Positions 17,751-25,079 of a DNA stretch of 35,212 nt are shown piece after piece. Source of the stretch: Sneathiella sp. GTDB lineage: Bacteria > Pseudomonadota > Alphaproteobacteria > Sneathiellales > Sneathiellaceae. Numbering within the stretch: position 1 is the first letter of the stretch; each line of letters starts with the position of its first letter. Location: positions 1-35,212 of the forward strand of contig NZ_JARGOQ010000038.1 of the NCBI RefSeq assembly GCF_029233945.1. Direction: 5' to 3'. The notes below the pieces were generated by a model, which was given only the letters and a program-made list of their open reading frames with translations, was not told where the DNA came from and made no database searches. Made by a program: the position numbers and the translations under genes.

Positions 17751-18761
17751 ATGGAAGATATGGACTTAGAAGATATCGCGAAAGCACTTGTCGCCCCCAG
17801 CAAAGGCATCCTGGCCGCGGATGAAAGCACCGGGACCATCAAGAAACGCCTCGATACCATCAACACACCCAGCACGGAAGAAACCCGCCGCGATTACCGC
17901 GAGCTGCTGCTCTCCTCCAAGGGCGCGGGCGATTATATCAGTGGCGTGATCCTCTATGATGAAACCCTCCGTCAGCAGGCAAAGAAGGGTGGCCCGCTGA
18001 CCGATTTGATCATGAAGCAGGGCATTATTCCCGGCATCAAGGTCGATACCGGCGCGAAACCGCTTGCCTTCTCAGAAGGCGAGCTGGTGACAGAAGGGCT
18101 CGATGGTCTCCGTGACCGATTGGCGGAATATCACAAGCTCGGCGCACGTTTCGCCAAATGGCGGGCGGTCATCTCTATCGGCGATGCCGCCCCCAGCCAG
18201 TATTGCATCGATACCAACGCCCATGCCCTCGCCCGTTATGCGGCGCTCTGTCAGGAAGCGGGGATCGTCCCGATTGTTGAGCCGGAGGTGATGATGGATG
18301 GCGATCACAATATCGACGAATGCTATGCGGTGACGGAAACGACGCTGAAAACAGTTTTTGACGAGCTTTACAAACAGCGCGTCGTGCTGGAACAGATGTT
18401 GCTGAAACCGAATATGGTTATTTCCGGCAAGGACTGCCCCGCGCAGGCCGGTATCGAGGAAGTCGCAACAAAAACCCTCTATTGTTTCGAGCAGACGGTT
18501 CCGGCGGCGGTTCCGGGTATTGTCTTCCTGTCCGGTGGACAGAGCGAGCAACAGGCGACCGAGCATCTCAACGCCATGAACAAAATGGGTAAATTCCCCT
18601 GGGAAATCAGCTATTCCTTCGGTCGGGCGCTACAGGCCTCCGCCCTTGCCACCTGGCAGGGCAAGGCTGAGAATGTGGAGGCTGCACAGAACGCCTTCCT
18701 GCACCGCGCGAAACTGACCAGCGCCGCCCGCGACGGTGAATATAGTTCGGATATGGAATAA
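17751..18761 (+). CDS. fba: Class I fructose-bisphosphate aldolase
   Basis: This aldolase cleaves fructose-1,6-bisphosphate by a Schiff base rather than a metal. The 336-residue protein is of the animal/plant-like type: KGILAADESTGTIKKRL (18-34), GIIPGIKVDTGAKPL with Lys97, AKWRAV with Lys136, EPEVMMDGDH, and MLLKPNMVISG with the Schiff-base Lys219. No class II zinc-binding pattern is present. GGAG lies upstream of the ATG, 27 bases after pgk. Class I aldolase in this slot is found in some alphaproteobacteria, while many others use class II. Confidence 0.96.
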   Translation: MEDMDLEDIAKALVAPSKGILAADESTGTIKKRLDTINTPSTEETRRDYRELLLSSKGAGDYISGVILYDETLRQQAKKGGPLTDLIMKQGIIPGIKVDTGAKPLAFSEGELVTEGLDGLRDRLAEYHKLGARFAKWRAVISIGDAAPSQYCIDTNAHALARYAALCQEAGIVPIVEPEVMMDGDHNIDECYAVTETTLKTVFDELYKQRVVLEQMLLKPNMVISGKDCPAQAGIEEVATKTLYCFEQTVPAAVPGIVFLSGGQSEQQATEHLNAMNKMGKFPWEISYSFGRALQASALATWQGKAENVEAAQNAFLHRAKLTSAARDGEYSSDME

Positions 18762-18767
18762 GGTTTT

Positions 18768-19427
18768 ATGGGGACAGCGCCTGAAAATGAACGGGAACGT
18801 CCCCGTCTCTACCTGATATCACCACCGGTTATTGACCTTGATGCTTTCGAGGCGGATTTTCGTGAGGCGCTCAAAGGCGGCGATGTTGGCTGTTTTCAGC
18901 TTCGCCTGAAAGATAGCCCCGCCGAAGAAGTTATTGCGGCGACGAAGCGTCTCTTTCCCATTGCGGAAGAGGCTGGCGTCGCCTTTCTTCTCAATGACGA
19001 TGTTGACCTCGCCAAAGAACTGGGCGTTGACGGTGTTCATGTCGGGCAGGACGACATGCCTTACAAAAGGGCGCGCGAACTTCTGGGCCCCGAGGCGATT
19101 ATCGGGGTGACCTGCAAAAATTCAAAGCATCTGGCGATGGTTGCCGGGGACGACGGGGCCGATTATGTGGCCTTCGGCGCCTTCTTCCCTTCCTCCACCA
19201 AGGCGAACACCGTCAAGGCGGAACCGGAGCTTCTGGCCTGGTGGTCGGAGACAACGCTGATCCCCTCCGTCGCGATTGGCGGCATCACGGTGGAAAATGC
19301 AGGCGTCCTGCTGGAGAGCGGTGCGGATTTTCTGGCTGTCGCCGGGGGGATCTGGGATTACAAGGATGGCCCGAAGGAGGCGGTTGCCGCCTTTAATCGG
19401 GTGATTGATAAGGTCGTGGCAAACTGA
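18768..19427 (+). CDS. thiE: Thiamine-phosphate synthase (ThiE) family protein
   Basis: ThiE joins hydroxymethylpyrimidine diphosphate and thiazole phosphate into thiamine phosphate. The 219-residue TIM-barrel protein keeps FQLRLKD, FLLNDDVDLAKELGVDGVHV, GQDD, and SVAIGGITVEN. Other motifs drift: the usual GVSxH reads GVTCKNSKH, and the phosphate loop reads AFFPSSTKANT instead of GPxxPTxTK. It follows fba after six bases, so it is translated with the glycolytic genes. Transketolase needs thiamine diphosphate, which gives a metabolic reason for the linkage. It may be the true ThiE or a diverged paralogue. Confidence 0.8.
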   Translation: MGTAPENERERPRLYLISPPVIDLDAFEADFREALKGGDVGCFQLRLKDSPAEEVIAATKRLFPIAEEAGVAFLLNDDVDLAKELGVDGVHVGQDDMPYKRARELLGPEAIIGVTCKNSKHLAMVAGDDGADYVAFGAFFPSSTKANTVKAEPELLAWWSETTLIPSVAIGGITVENAGVLLESGADFLAVAGGIWDYKDGPKEAVAAFNRVIDKVVAN

Positions 19428-19468
19428 TAGGTTCCGCGCAGAATTTTTGACAAGAGCGATGAAAAATC

Positions 19469-20032
19469 ATGAAAATTAACGGAAATGCTGTCCGTCCGGG
19501 CAATGTGATCGAACATAAGGCTGGCCTGTGGGTCGCTGTGAAAATTCAGCATACGCAGCCCGGCAAGGGCGGCGCTTATCTGCAGGTGGAACTCAAGAAT
19601 CTCCGCGATGGCACCAAGCTGAATGAGCGCTTTCGCGCCTCCGAATCCGTGGAGCGGGTTCGTCTGGAGCAGAAACCGCATCAGTTCCTGTTTGAGGATG
19701 GCGAATTGCTGACCTTTATGGATACAAGTAACTACGAGCAGGTATCGATTTCAAAGGATATGGTTGGCGAGCGCGCCGCCTTCCTGCAGGACGGTATGGA
19801 TGTCGAAATCGAGTTTCATGAAGAAAGCCCATTGACCGTGATCCTGCCCGAGCAGGTCACCCTTGAAATCACCGAAACCGAGCCAACGGTGAAGGGACAG
19901 ACGGCAGCTTCTTCTTATAAGCCGGCAATTCTGGAGAACGGAATCCGGGTGATGGTGCCGCCATTTTGCGGCACCGGCGAGAAAATCGTTGTCAACACGG
20001 AAACATCCGAGTATCTCAAGCGGGCGGACTGA
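19469..20032 (+). CDS. efp: Elongation factor P
   Basis: EF-P binds the ribosomal E/P site and relieves stalling at polyproline. The 187-residue protein has three beta domains: [20 protein letters not shown] at the N-terminus, the tip loop [10 protein letters not shown] with the modifiable Lys33, [24 protein letters not shown], and the C-terminal OB domain ending [17 protein letters not shown] Lys at the tip fits EpmA-type lysylation; the modifying enzyme is not in this window. The nearby TolA, with its very long Pro repeat, is an obvious client. It lies 41 bases after the thiE-like gene and 47 before suhB. Confidence 0.97.
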   Translation: MKINGNAVRPGNVIEHKAGLWVAVKIQHTQPGKGGAYLQVELKNLRDGTKLNERFRASESVERVRLEQKPHQFLFEDGELLTFMDTSNYEQVSISKDMVGERAAFLQDGMDVEIEFHEESPLTVILPEQVTLEITETEPTVKGQTAASSYKPAILENGIRVMVPPFCGTGEKIVVNTETSEYLKRAD

Positions 20033-20079
20033 ACCCCGCATAATTCCCCGCTTCCTGATCAAGAGTAAAGCAGCAAACT

Positions 20080-20883
20080 ATGGCGAGAAAATCTGCCGAC
20101 ATCAATGCAATGGAACTTTCGGCCCGCAAGGCGGCCCGCAAGCTTCTCCGTGACTTCAACGAGGTTGAGCATTTGCAGGTCTCTCGCAAGGGCCCGGCGG
20201 ACTTTGTTTCCCAGGCGGACCTGACCTGCGAGGCAACTTTGCGTGAGGAACTCAGTCGGCTGCGTCCCGAATATGGCTTCATCACCGAAGAGGGCGAGAA
20301 TACCCCGGCGAAGGATGGCGAACATTACTGGGTTATTGATCCCCTTGATGGGACTACGAACTTTCTCCATGGCCTGCCGCATTTCGCGATCTCCATCGCC
20401 ATCAAGACGGGTAAGGAAATCACGGCGGGCGTCGTGCTCGACCCGGTCAAGGATGAGATGTTCTGGGCGGAAAAAGGCAGTGGCGCCTTTGTCAATACCC
20501 GCCGTCTACGTGTCTCCAGCCGGACCCGCATGGCCGACAGTATTTTCGCCACTGGCATCCCGTTTCTGGGCAAGAAAGACCACGGCAAGTTCCTGAAAGA
20601 GCTGGAACGGTTCATGGCGATATCTGCCGGGGTGCGGCGCTACGGCGCAGCGTCACTCGACCTTTGCTACGTTGCCGCCGCACGATATGACGGATATTGG
20701 GAACGTGACTTGCAGGAATGGGATATCGCCGCAGGCATCATAATCGCCCGCGAAGCAGGTGCCCTTGTCACGCAGATTGATGGCGGCGAGAAAATGCTTG
20801 AAAAGGGGGATATTCTTGCCAGTAACCCCGGCGTCAACAGCGGCATGATGGAGATTTTCCGCGAACTCCGCCTGGGAAGATAA
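20080..20883 (+). CDS. suhB: Inositol monophosphatase family protein (SuhB-like)
   Basis: The 267-residue protein is a Mg-dependent, Li-sensitive type phosphatase. Metal ligands are visible in FITEEGE (Glu70-Glu71) and VIDPLDGTTNFLHGLP (85-100), with the third site at EWDIAAGIIIAREAGA. E. coli SuhB also acts in rRNA transcription antitermination, so its role may be more than phosphatase. The pair efp-suhB is conserved in alphaproteobacteria. A promoter for the next gene starts only 20 bases after its stop. Confidence 0.93.
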   Translation: MARKSADINAMELSARKAARKLLRDFNEVEHLQVSRKGPADFVSQADLTCEATLREELSRLRPEYGFITEEGENTPAKDGEHYWVIDPLDGTTNFLHGLPHFAISIAIKTGKEITAGVVLDPVKDEMFWAEKGSGAFVNTRRLRVSSRTRMADSIFATGIPFLGKKDHGKFLKELERFMAISAGVRRYGAASLDLCYVAAARYDGYWERDLQEWDIAAGIIIAREAGALVTQIDGGEKMLEKGDILASNPGVNSGMMEIFRELRLGR

Positions 20884-20902
20884 AAAAACACCTAATCGCG
20901 AC

Positions 20903-20930
20903 TTGTTCCCGCGAAAGGCTCGGCTATAGT
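20903..20930 (+). promoter_or_regulatory. Putative promoter of the quinone oxidoreductase gene
   Basis: TTGTTC (20903-20908), a 16-base spacer and TATAGT (20925-20930) lie 44 bases upstream of the start codon at 20974. The match to sigma-70 is good for an alphaproteobacterium. Confidence 0.5.
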
Positions 20931-20973
20931 AAAGGCCTGTTTTCAAACAATAATAAGTCAGGATCAACGTGAC

Positions 20974-21990
20974 ATGCGTGCTATCGTCGTCCATGAATTC
21001 GGCAACTATAATGATGTTGCCAAGCTCGAGACCCTTCCCATTCCGGAACCAGGACCCGGTGAAATCATTGTCCGCAACAAATCGGCGGGAGTAAGTTTCG
21101 CGGCGTCTCTTAACATTGCCGGTAAATACCAGCGTAAAGCGCCCCTCCCCTACATTCCCGCAACGGAATCGGCCGGCATTATCCATGCCGTGGGGGAGAA
21201 TGTCAGCCGGGTGGCGGTCGGCGATCATGTCATGTGCAGCGTTAGCCATGGCGGTGCCGCCGGCTTCTGTAAAATCGAGGATATCGCCTGCCATAAAATC
21301 CCGAAGGATATGGATTTCGGTGTTGGAGCGTCCCTGATTACCTCCTACACCACCTCTTACGGCGCGCTGACCCGCCGGGCCAACCTGCAACGCGGGGAGA
21401 CATTGCTGGTCCATGGCGCAGCCGGGGCTGTTGGCATGGCCGCTGTTGAGATCGGCAAGGCCCTTGGCGCGACCGTCATTGCTGTGGCCGGCGGGAAGGC
21501 ACATTGCGAAACGGCCCGTCGTCACGGGGCTGATCATGCGATCGATCATCGGCAATCGGACTTTCGGGATGTCGTGATGGATATTACGAACGGTCGAGGC
21601 GTTGATCTTGTCTATGACAGCATCGGCGGCGACGTGACAATCCAGTCTATCCGTTCCCTCGCCTGGGAAGGGCGGCTGCTGACCATCGGCTACGCCTGCG
21701 GGGAGATCCCGAAGATCGCGGCGAATACTCTCTTGCTGAAGAATGCATCGGCGATGGGCTTCAACCTCGGGCATTTCTTCGGCTGGTCTCCGGGTGGCAG
21801 CCGGGCACAGCATATTGAGACGCTGGATGAAATGGTAGCGGGTGTTCTTGATCTCTACGCAAAAGGCCTAATCAAGCCAGAGATCGGTGCCCGCTTCACA
21901 CTTTCACAATTTAACGAGGCCCTCGATGCCGTGATTGACCGCAAGGTGGACGGTAAATGCGTCATCGACATAAGCGAGGAAGATTACTAA
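20974..21990 (+). CDS. NADPH:quinone oxidoreductase family (zinc-free MDR)
   Basis: A 338-residue medium-chain dehydrogenase/reductase without the zinc-ligand cysteines of alcohol dehydrogenases. The N-terminal GroES-like part includes IPEPGPGEIIVRNKSAGVSF, PYIPATESAGII and VGENVSRVAVGDHV. The Rossmann loop AAGAVG at 149-154 in VHGAAGAVGMAAVEIGKALG marks NADPH binding. Such proteins reduce quinones or enoyl-type substrates; the exact substrate cannot be told. It has its own promoter and converges with the ybjQ-like gene 24 bases later; no terminator is evident between them. Confidence 0.88.
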   Translation: MRAIVVHEFGNYNDVAKLETLPIPEPGPGEIIVRNKSAGVSFAASLNIAGKYQRKAPLPYIPATESAGIIHAVGENVSRVAVGDHVMCSVSHGGAAGFCKIEDIACHKIPKDMDFGVGASLITSYTTSYGALTRRANLQRGETLLVHGAAGAVGMAAVEIGKALGATVIAVAGGKAHCETARRHGADHAIDHRQSDFRDVVMDITNGRGVDLVYDSIGGDVTIQSIRSLAWEGRLLTIGYACGEIPKIAANTLLLKNASAMGFNLGHFFGWSPGGSRAQHIETLDEMVAGVLDLYAKGLIKPEIGARFTLSQFNEALDAVIDRKVDGKCVIDISEEDY

Positions 21991-22014
21991 CCGGCCCTAA
22001 TCCATGGTGGGGGT

Positions 22015-22350
22015 CTATTGTTTCGGAATCAGCCGAACCGCCGTGCCATAGGCGAGAATTTCGGCGGACCCCGCCATCACCATAGAGGTGGTAAAGCGCA
22101 TCCCGACAATGGCATCCGCGCCCTTTTGCCTGGCTTCACTAATCATGCGGTCCGTTGCCTGCTCGCGCGCTTCCCCCATCAGCTTGGTGTATTCTCGAAC
22201 TTCGCCGCCGACAAGGTTACGCAATGCCGCGATAATATCCGTGCCGATATGCTTGGCGCGGATCACATTGCCCCGCACCAGACCCAGCACTTCAGCAATT
22301 TCCCGGCCCTCAATTTCATCCGTGGTCGCTACGATCATTGCTACTCTCAT
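22015..22350 (-). CDS. YbjQ/UPF0145 (DUF74) family protein
   Basis: A 111-residue protein of the widespread YbjQ family, whose biochemical role is unknown; related plant and bacterial forms make pentameric rings. Family features are VATTDEIEGREIAEVLGLVRGNVIRAKHIGTDI, GGEVREYTKLMGEAREQATDRM and GADAIVGMRFTTS. The ATG at 22350 overlaps the stop of the small membrane protein upstream (ATGA), so the two are translationally coupled. A second ATG four codons later is also possible. Confidence 0.88.
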   Translation of the reverse strand: MRVAMIVATTDEIEGREIAEVLGLVRGNVIRAKHIGTDIIAALRNLVGGEVREYTKLMGEAREQATDRMISEARQKGADAIVGMRFTTSMVMAGSAEILAYGTAVRLIPKQ

Positions 22351-22559
22351 TTCTCGATATTTTGTTCATAATAGTCATCTTCGGCACTGTTTTTCCGCTG
22401 CCACAGGACACGGGCCAGCAAATAGATGAAACAGACCAGTACGATGAAGAGGATTGCTCCAAAGGGAAAGGAGGCGGTCGCGCCTGCAAATATCAGGAAA
22501 AACAGATAAACTGCACCGCCGAAGACCGCCAGTATCAACGCTATGGTATCGAGTTTCAT
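22347..22559 (-). CDS. Small two-helix membrane protein, unknown function
   Basis: I do not recognise this 70-residue protein. It has two hydrophobic segments, about residues 5-28 (TIALILAVFGGAVYLFFLIF) and 31-52 (FPFGAILFIVLVCFIYLLA), then a charged tail with RKNSAEDDYYEQNIEK facing the cytoplasm. Coupling to ybjQ suggests they work together, for example the membrane protein anchoring the YbjQ ring. A ribosome site (GAAGGA) precedes the ATG, and a TACAAT -10 lies at 22599-22594. Confidence 0.75.
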   Translation of the reverse strand: MKLDTIALILAVFGGAVYLFFLIFAGATASFPFGAILFIVLVCFIYLLARVLWQRKNSAEDDYYEQNIEK

Positions 22560-22861
22560 GAAATCAGATCCTTCTTTCAGAAATCTCTGTTAAATTGTAT
22601 CTTTCCGCCACCGAGTAAATCATTAATAGCAAAAAAACCTTTCATAAAGCTAAATAACAAAAAACAGCCGCAAATTGTGTCAGATGGCAGCTTTGGAGGC
22701 AACATAAGGGATTGTGGGCACGCGCCCGCTAAGTTATGGTGCAAAGCGGTTCAGCGGCCTGCCGTAAAGTTGACAATTTCAATTGGCAGATATGGACGCT
22801 GGACGTGAATTTCGCGTGAATTTGATGACAGCTGACGGCTAAAAGGAGAGGAAGGCGGCCA
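22560..22861. promoter_or_regulatory. Divergent promoter region between the small membrane gene and the OmpA/Mot-like operon
   Basis: This AT-richer 300-bp gap has no convincing gene. On the minus strand TACAAT (22599-22594) is a -10 candidate for the membrane-protein/ybjQ pair. On the plus strand a perfect TTGACA (22770-22775) is followed after 15 bases by TATGGA (22791-22796), a plausible but short-spaced promoter for the OmpA-like gene. A strong ribosome site (AAGGAGAGGAAGG) precedes its ATG. Confidence 0.45.
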
Positions 22862-23845
22862 ATGACTAAATTGCCAGCGGCAACATACTCTCTCTCCCTG
22901 CTTGCCTCCCTCGCGGTTTCAATTCCCTTTGCCGGGATGATAGCAACGACTGCGCACGCGGAAACGAGCGGTTCAGCACGCCCGGCGGTTGAGGTCAATC
23001 TGAAGGCGCTTAAATATTCAGGCCCGCAACTCACATTGCCGACACGGATTATTGATGGCAGCTCTGTGATTGTGCTGACCCCGCCGTCCCTGCAGAAGAA
23101 AGCATCCTCAGAGCCGTCCCAGAAAATTGTTAAGCCACTCGTAAAACCGGCACTAACGCTTCCCGAAACGACTGTCGCGGCGGCAAAACCCGTCCCGGTT
23201 CCGCCTGTCAATCCAGAGAAACTGCCCGAACCGGCGGAAGAGACAAAGTTTGAGGATGTGGTAACCCCCGTCGTCAAAATGGATACCGCCCCGATCCCGA
23301 CAGCTGAAGTCGTTGAGGAGACCAAAGAAAACGTCGCGGATATGGCGGCAGAAAAGGTTGCCGAAACGGCTGACGCGGAGACTGCCGAGACGACACCAAC
23401 ATCAGTTGAGGCTGCGGCCGTGTCCAATTCCGACGCGACAGAAAAGCAGCCCGAGGCCGAGGCCGCGGAAGAAATCAGGCTCGCCGCCATTTCACCGGAT
23501 GCCGGGCCGACCGCTGCGACCGCCGCATCGAACGCAAATGACAACCTCACCCGTATCCTGTTCGCCGAAGGGATAGCCGATCTGCCGACAGAGGCGCAAA
23601 CCACCCTTCAGGCCATCGCCGATCAGGTGAAGGACGGCGACAGGCGAAATGTCCAGCTTCTTGCCTATGGCAGCGGAAACAGCGTCAGTGCTGCGCGCCG
23701 TCTCTCCCTCGGGCGGGCGCTTGCTGTCCGCTCGAAACTGATGGATATGGGGGTCGATAACAAACAGATTGAAGTACGGGCACTCGGGCAGCCGGAAGGC
23801 GACGAACCGTCAGACCGCGTTGATCTCCTCATGATTTCAAGGTAA
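22862..23845 (+). CDS. Periplasmic protein with degenerate OmpA-like C-terminal domain
   Basis: A 327-residue secreted protein. The signal peptide ends near TTAHA (about residue 37). A ~190-residue Pro/Glu/Ala-rich low-complexity region follows, with many PxP and EAAE-type segments, then an OmpA-like domain (about residues 230-327): RILFAEGIADLPTEAQTTLQAI, RRLSLGRALAVRSKLMDMGV, DRVDLLMIS. Where peptidoglycan-binding OmpA domains carry a TD Asp, this one reads LLAYGSGNS, while the LS..RA arginine is kept, so binding may be altered. It precedes the MotA-like gene by two bases. Function unknown. Confidence 0.8.
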   Translation: MTKLPAATYSLSLLASLAVSIPFAGMIATTAHAETSGSARPAVEVNLKALKYSGPQLTLPTRIIDGSSVIVLTPPSLQKKASSEPSQKIVKPLVKPALTLPETTVAAAKPVPVPPVNPEKLPEPAEETKFEDVVTPVVKMDTAPIPTAEVVEETKENVADMAAEKVAETADAETAETTPTSVEAAAVSNSDATEKQPEAEAAEEIRLAAISPDAGPTAATAASNANDNLTRILFAEGIADLPTEAQTTLQAIADQVKDGDRRNVQLLAYGSGNSVSAARRLSLGRALAVRSKLMDMGVDNKQIEVRALGQPEGDEPSDRVDLLMISR

Positions 23846-23847
23846 CC

Positions 23848-25047
23848 ATGTCAACAATTTCCAATGTCGAAACCCACAGCCTGGCCGGCACACCAAATAT
23901 CAAGAAGCCGCGGCGCTACCTGATCCGAATGACAATCTTTATCGGTGTTGCGATTGCAATCTCCGCCTTTCTCTACCCGCAACTCCAGATCGCTTTTTTC
24001 GCCAACCCGCTTTTAAATGGCCTTATCCTGCTGGTTTTGCTGTTCGGCGTTCTGTTTATCTTCCGCCAGGTGTACATGCTGACAGGGGAAATTAACTGGA
24101 CCCAGAGCTTGCGCCGCCTGGAATCATCGCAGCCCACGGTTCGGCCGCCACGGATGCTGGCTCCGCTCTATACGATCTTCAGCGATAGCAACGGGCCGGT
24201 CCGGTTAAGCGCCGTCACGATGAATACCTTGCTCGATAGTGTCAGCGCCCGGCTGGATGAAGGCCGGGATATTTCGCGCTATCTGATCAATGTGCTGGTA
24301 TTCCTCGGCCTGCTTGGCACTTTCTGGGGGTTGCTGGAGACGGTGGCCTCTGTTGGTGATGCCATTTCGACGCTTAATGTTGGCGGTGGCGGAGATTTCG
24401 TCGCGATTTTCGATGAGTTAAAGCTCGGCCTCGAAAAACCGCTTTCAGGGATGTCGATTGCCTTTTCCTCCTCCCTCTTCGGGCTGTCCGGATCACTGGT
24501 TCTGGGATTCCTCGATATGCAGGCGGGACAGGCCCAGAACCGCTTTTACGGCGATCTGGAAGAATGGCTGACCTCCATCACCCGCTTTACCAGCTCCGGT
24601 TCCACCGTCGTCTCCGACGGCGACCAGAGCGTTCCCATTTATGTGCAGGCCCTGCTCGAACAAACGGCGGAAAGCCTCAACAACCTTCAACGCACCCTCG
24701 CCCGGAATGAGGACAAGCGCGGATCGGCGGAGAATTCCCTGATCAATTTGAGCGAACGCCTTGCTGCCCTCACCGATCAGATGCGCACGGAACAAGACCT
24801 GCTCGTCAAGCTGGCTGAAGGACAAACAGAGCTTAAACCGCTCCTGGAACGCCTTGCCAAATCCGCCGAGAGTGCCGGGCTCGATCAGGCCAGCCGCAAT
24901 CACCTTCGCAATCTGGATGTGCATATGGTCCGCCTGATGGAAGAAAGCGCCGACGGCCGGGATCAGGTCGTTCAGGAAATTCGTAGCGATATCAAACTTC
25001 TGACCCGGACAATTGCCGCCATCGCGGAAGAAAGTCGCCGTGGTTGA
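23848..25047 (+). CDS. MotA/TolQ/ExbB-type proton channel subunit
   Basis: A 399-residue inner-membrane protein with four likely helices: residues ~25-47, ~52-75, ~145-170 and ~200-223. The third holds FLGLLGTFWGLLETV, and the fourth follows LEKPLSGMSIAFSSSLFGLSGSLVLG, matching the GTVWG and (A/S)(T/S)-rich channel helices of TolQ, ExbB and MotA. After residue ~235 comes a ~160-residue cytoplasmic helical tail (AESLNNLQRTLARNEDKR, RTEQDLLVKLAEGQTELK), which TolQ lacks but ZorA-type proteins have. It is clearly distinct from the tolQ in this window. It is placed between two OmpA-type genes and is probably one half of a 5:2 motor with the next gene product. Confidence 0.85.
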   Translation: MSTISNVETHSLAGTPNIKKPRRYLIRMTIFIGVAIAISAFLYPQLQIAFFANPLLNGLILLVLLFGVLFIFRQVYMLTGEINWTQSLRRLESSQPTVRPPRMLAPLYTIFSDSNGPVRLSAVTMNTLLDSVSARLDEGRDISRYLINVLVFLGLLGTFWGLLETVASVGDAISTLNVGGGGDFVAIFDELKLGLEKPLSGMSIAFSSSLFGLSGSLVLGFLDMQAGQAQNRFYGDLEEWLTSITRFTSSGSTVVSDGDQSVPIYVQALLEQTAESLNNLQRTLARNEDKRGSAENSLINLSERLAALTDQMRTEQDLLVKLAEGQTELKPLLERLAKSAESAGLDQASRNHLRNLDVHMVRLMEESADGRDQVVQEIRSDIKLLTRTIAAIAEESRRG

Positions 25048-25079
25048 GATCATGCCCGCCGTGAAAGACGGAGTAAGTT

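Noticed and set aside
20653-21813. A 386-codon open frame on the minus strand across suhB and the oxidoreductase gene
   Set aside because: It runs antisense to two well-recognised genes in phase with their codon bias, has no ribosome site and no family features; a shadow of GC-rich coding.
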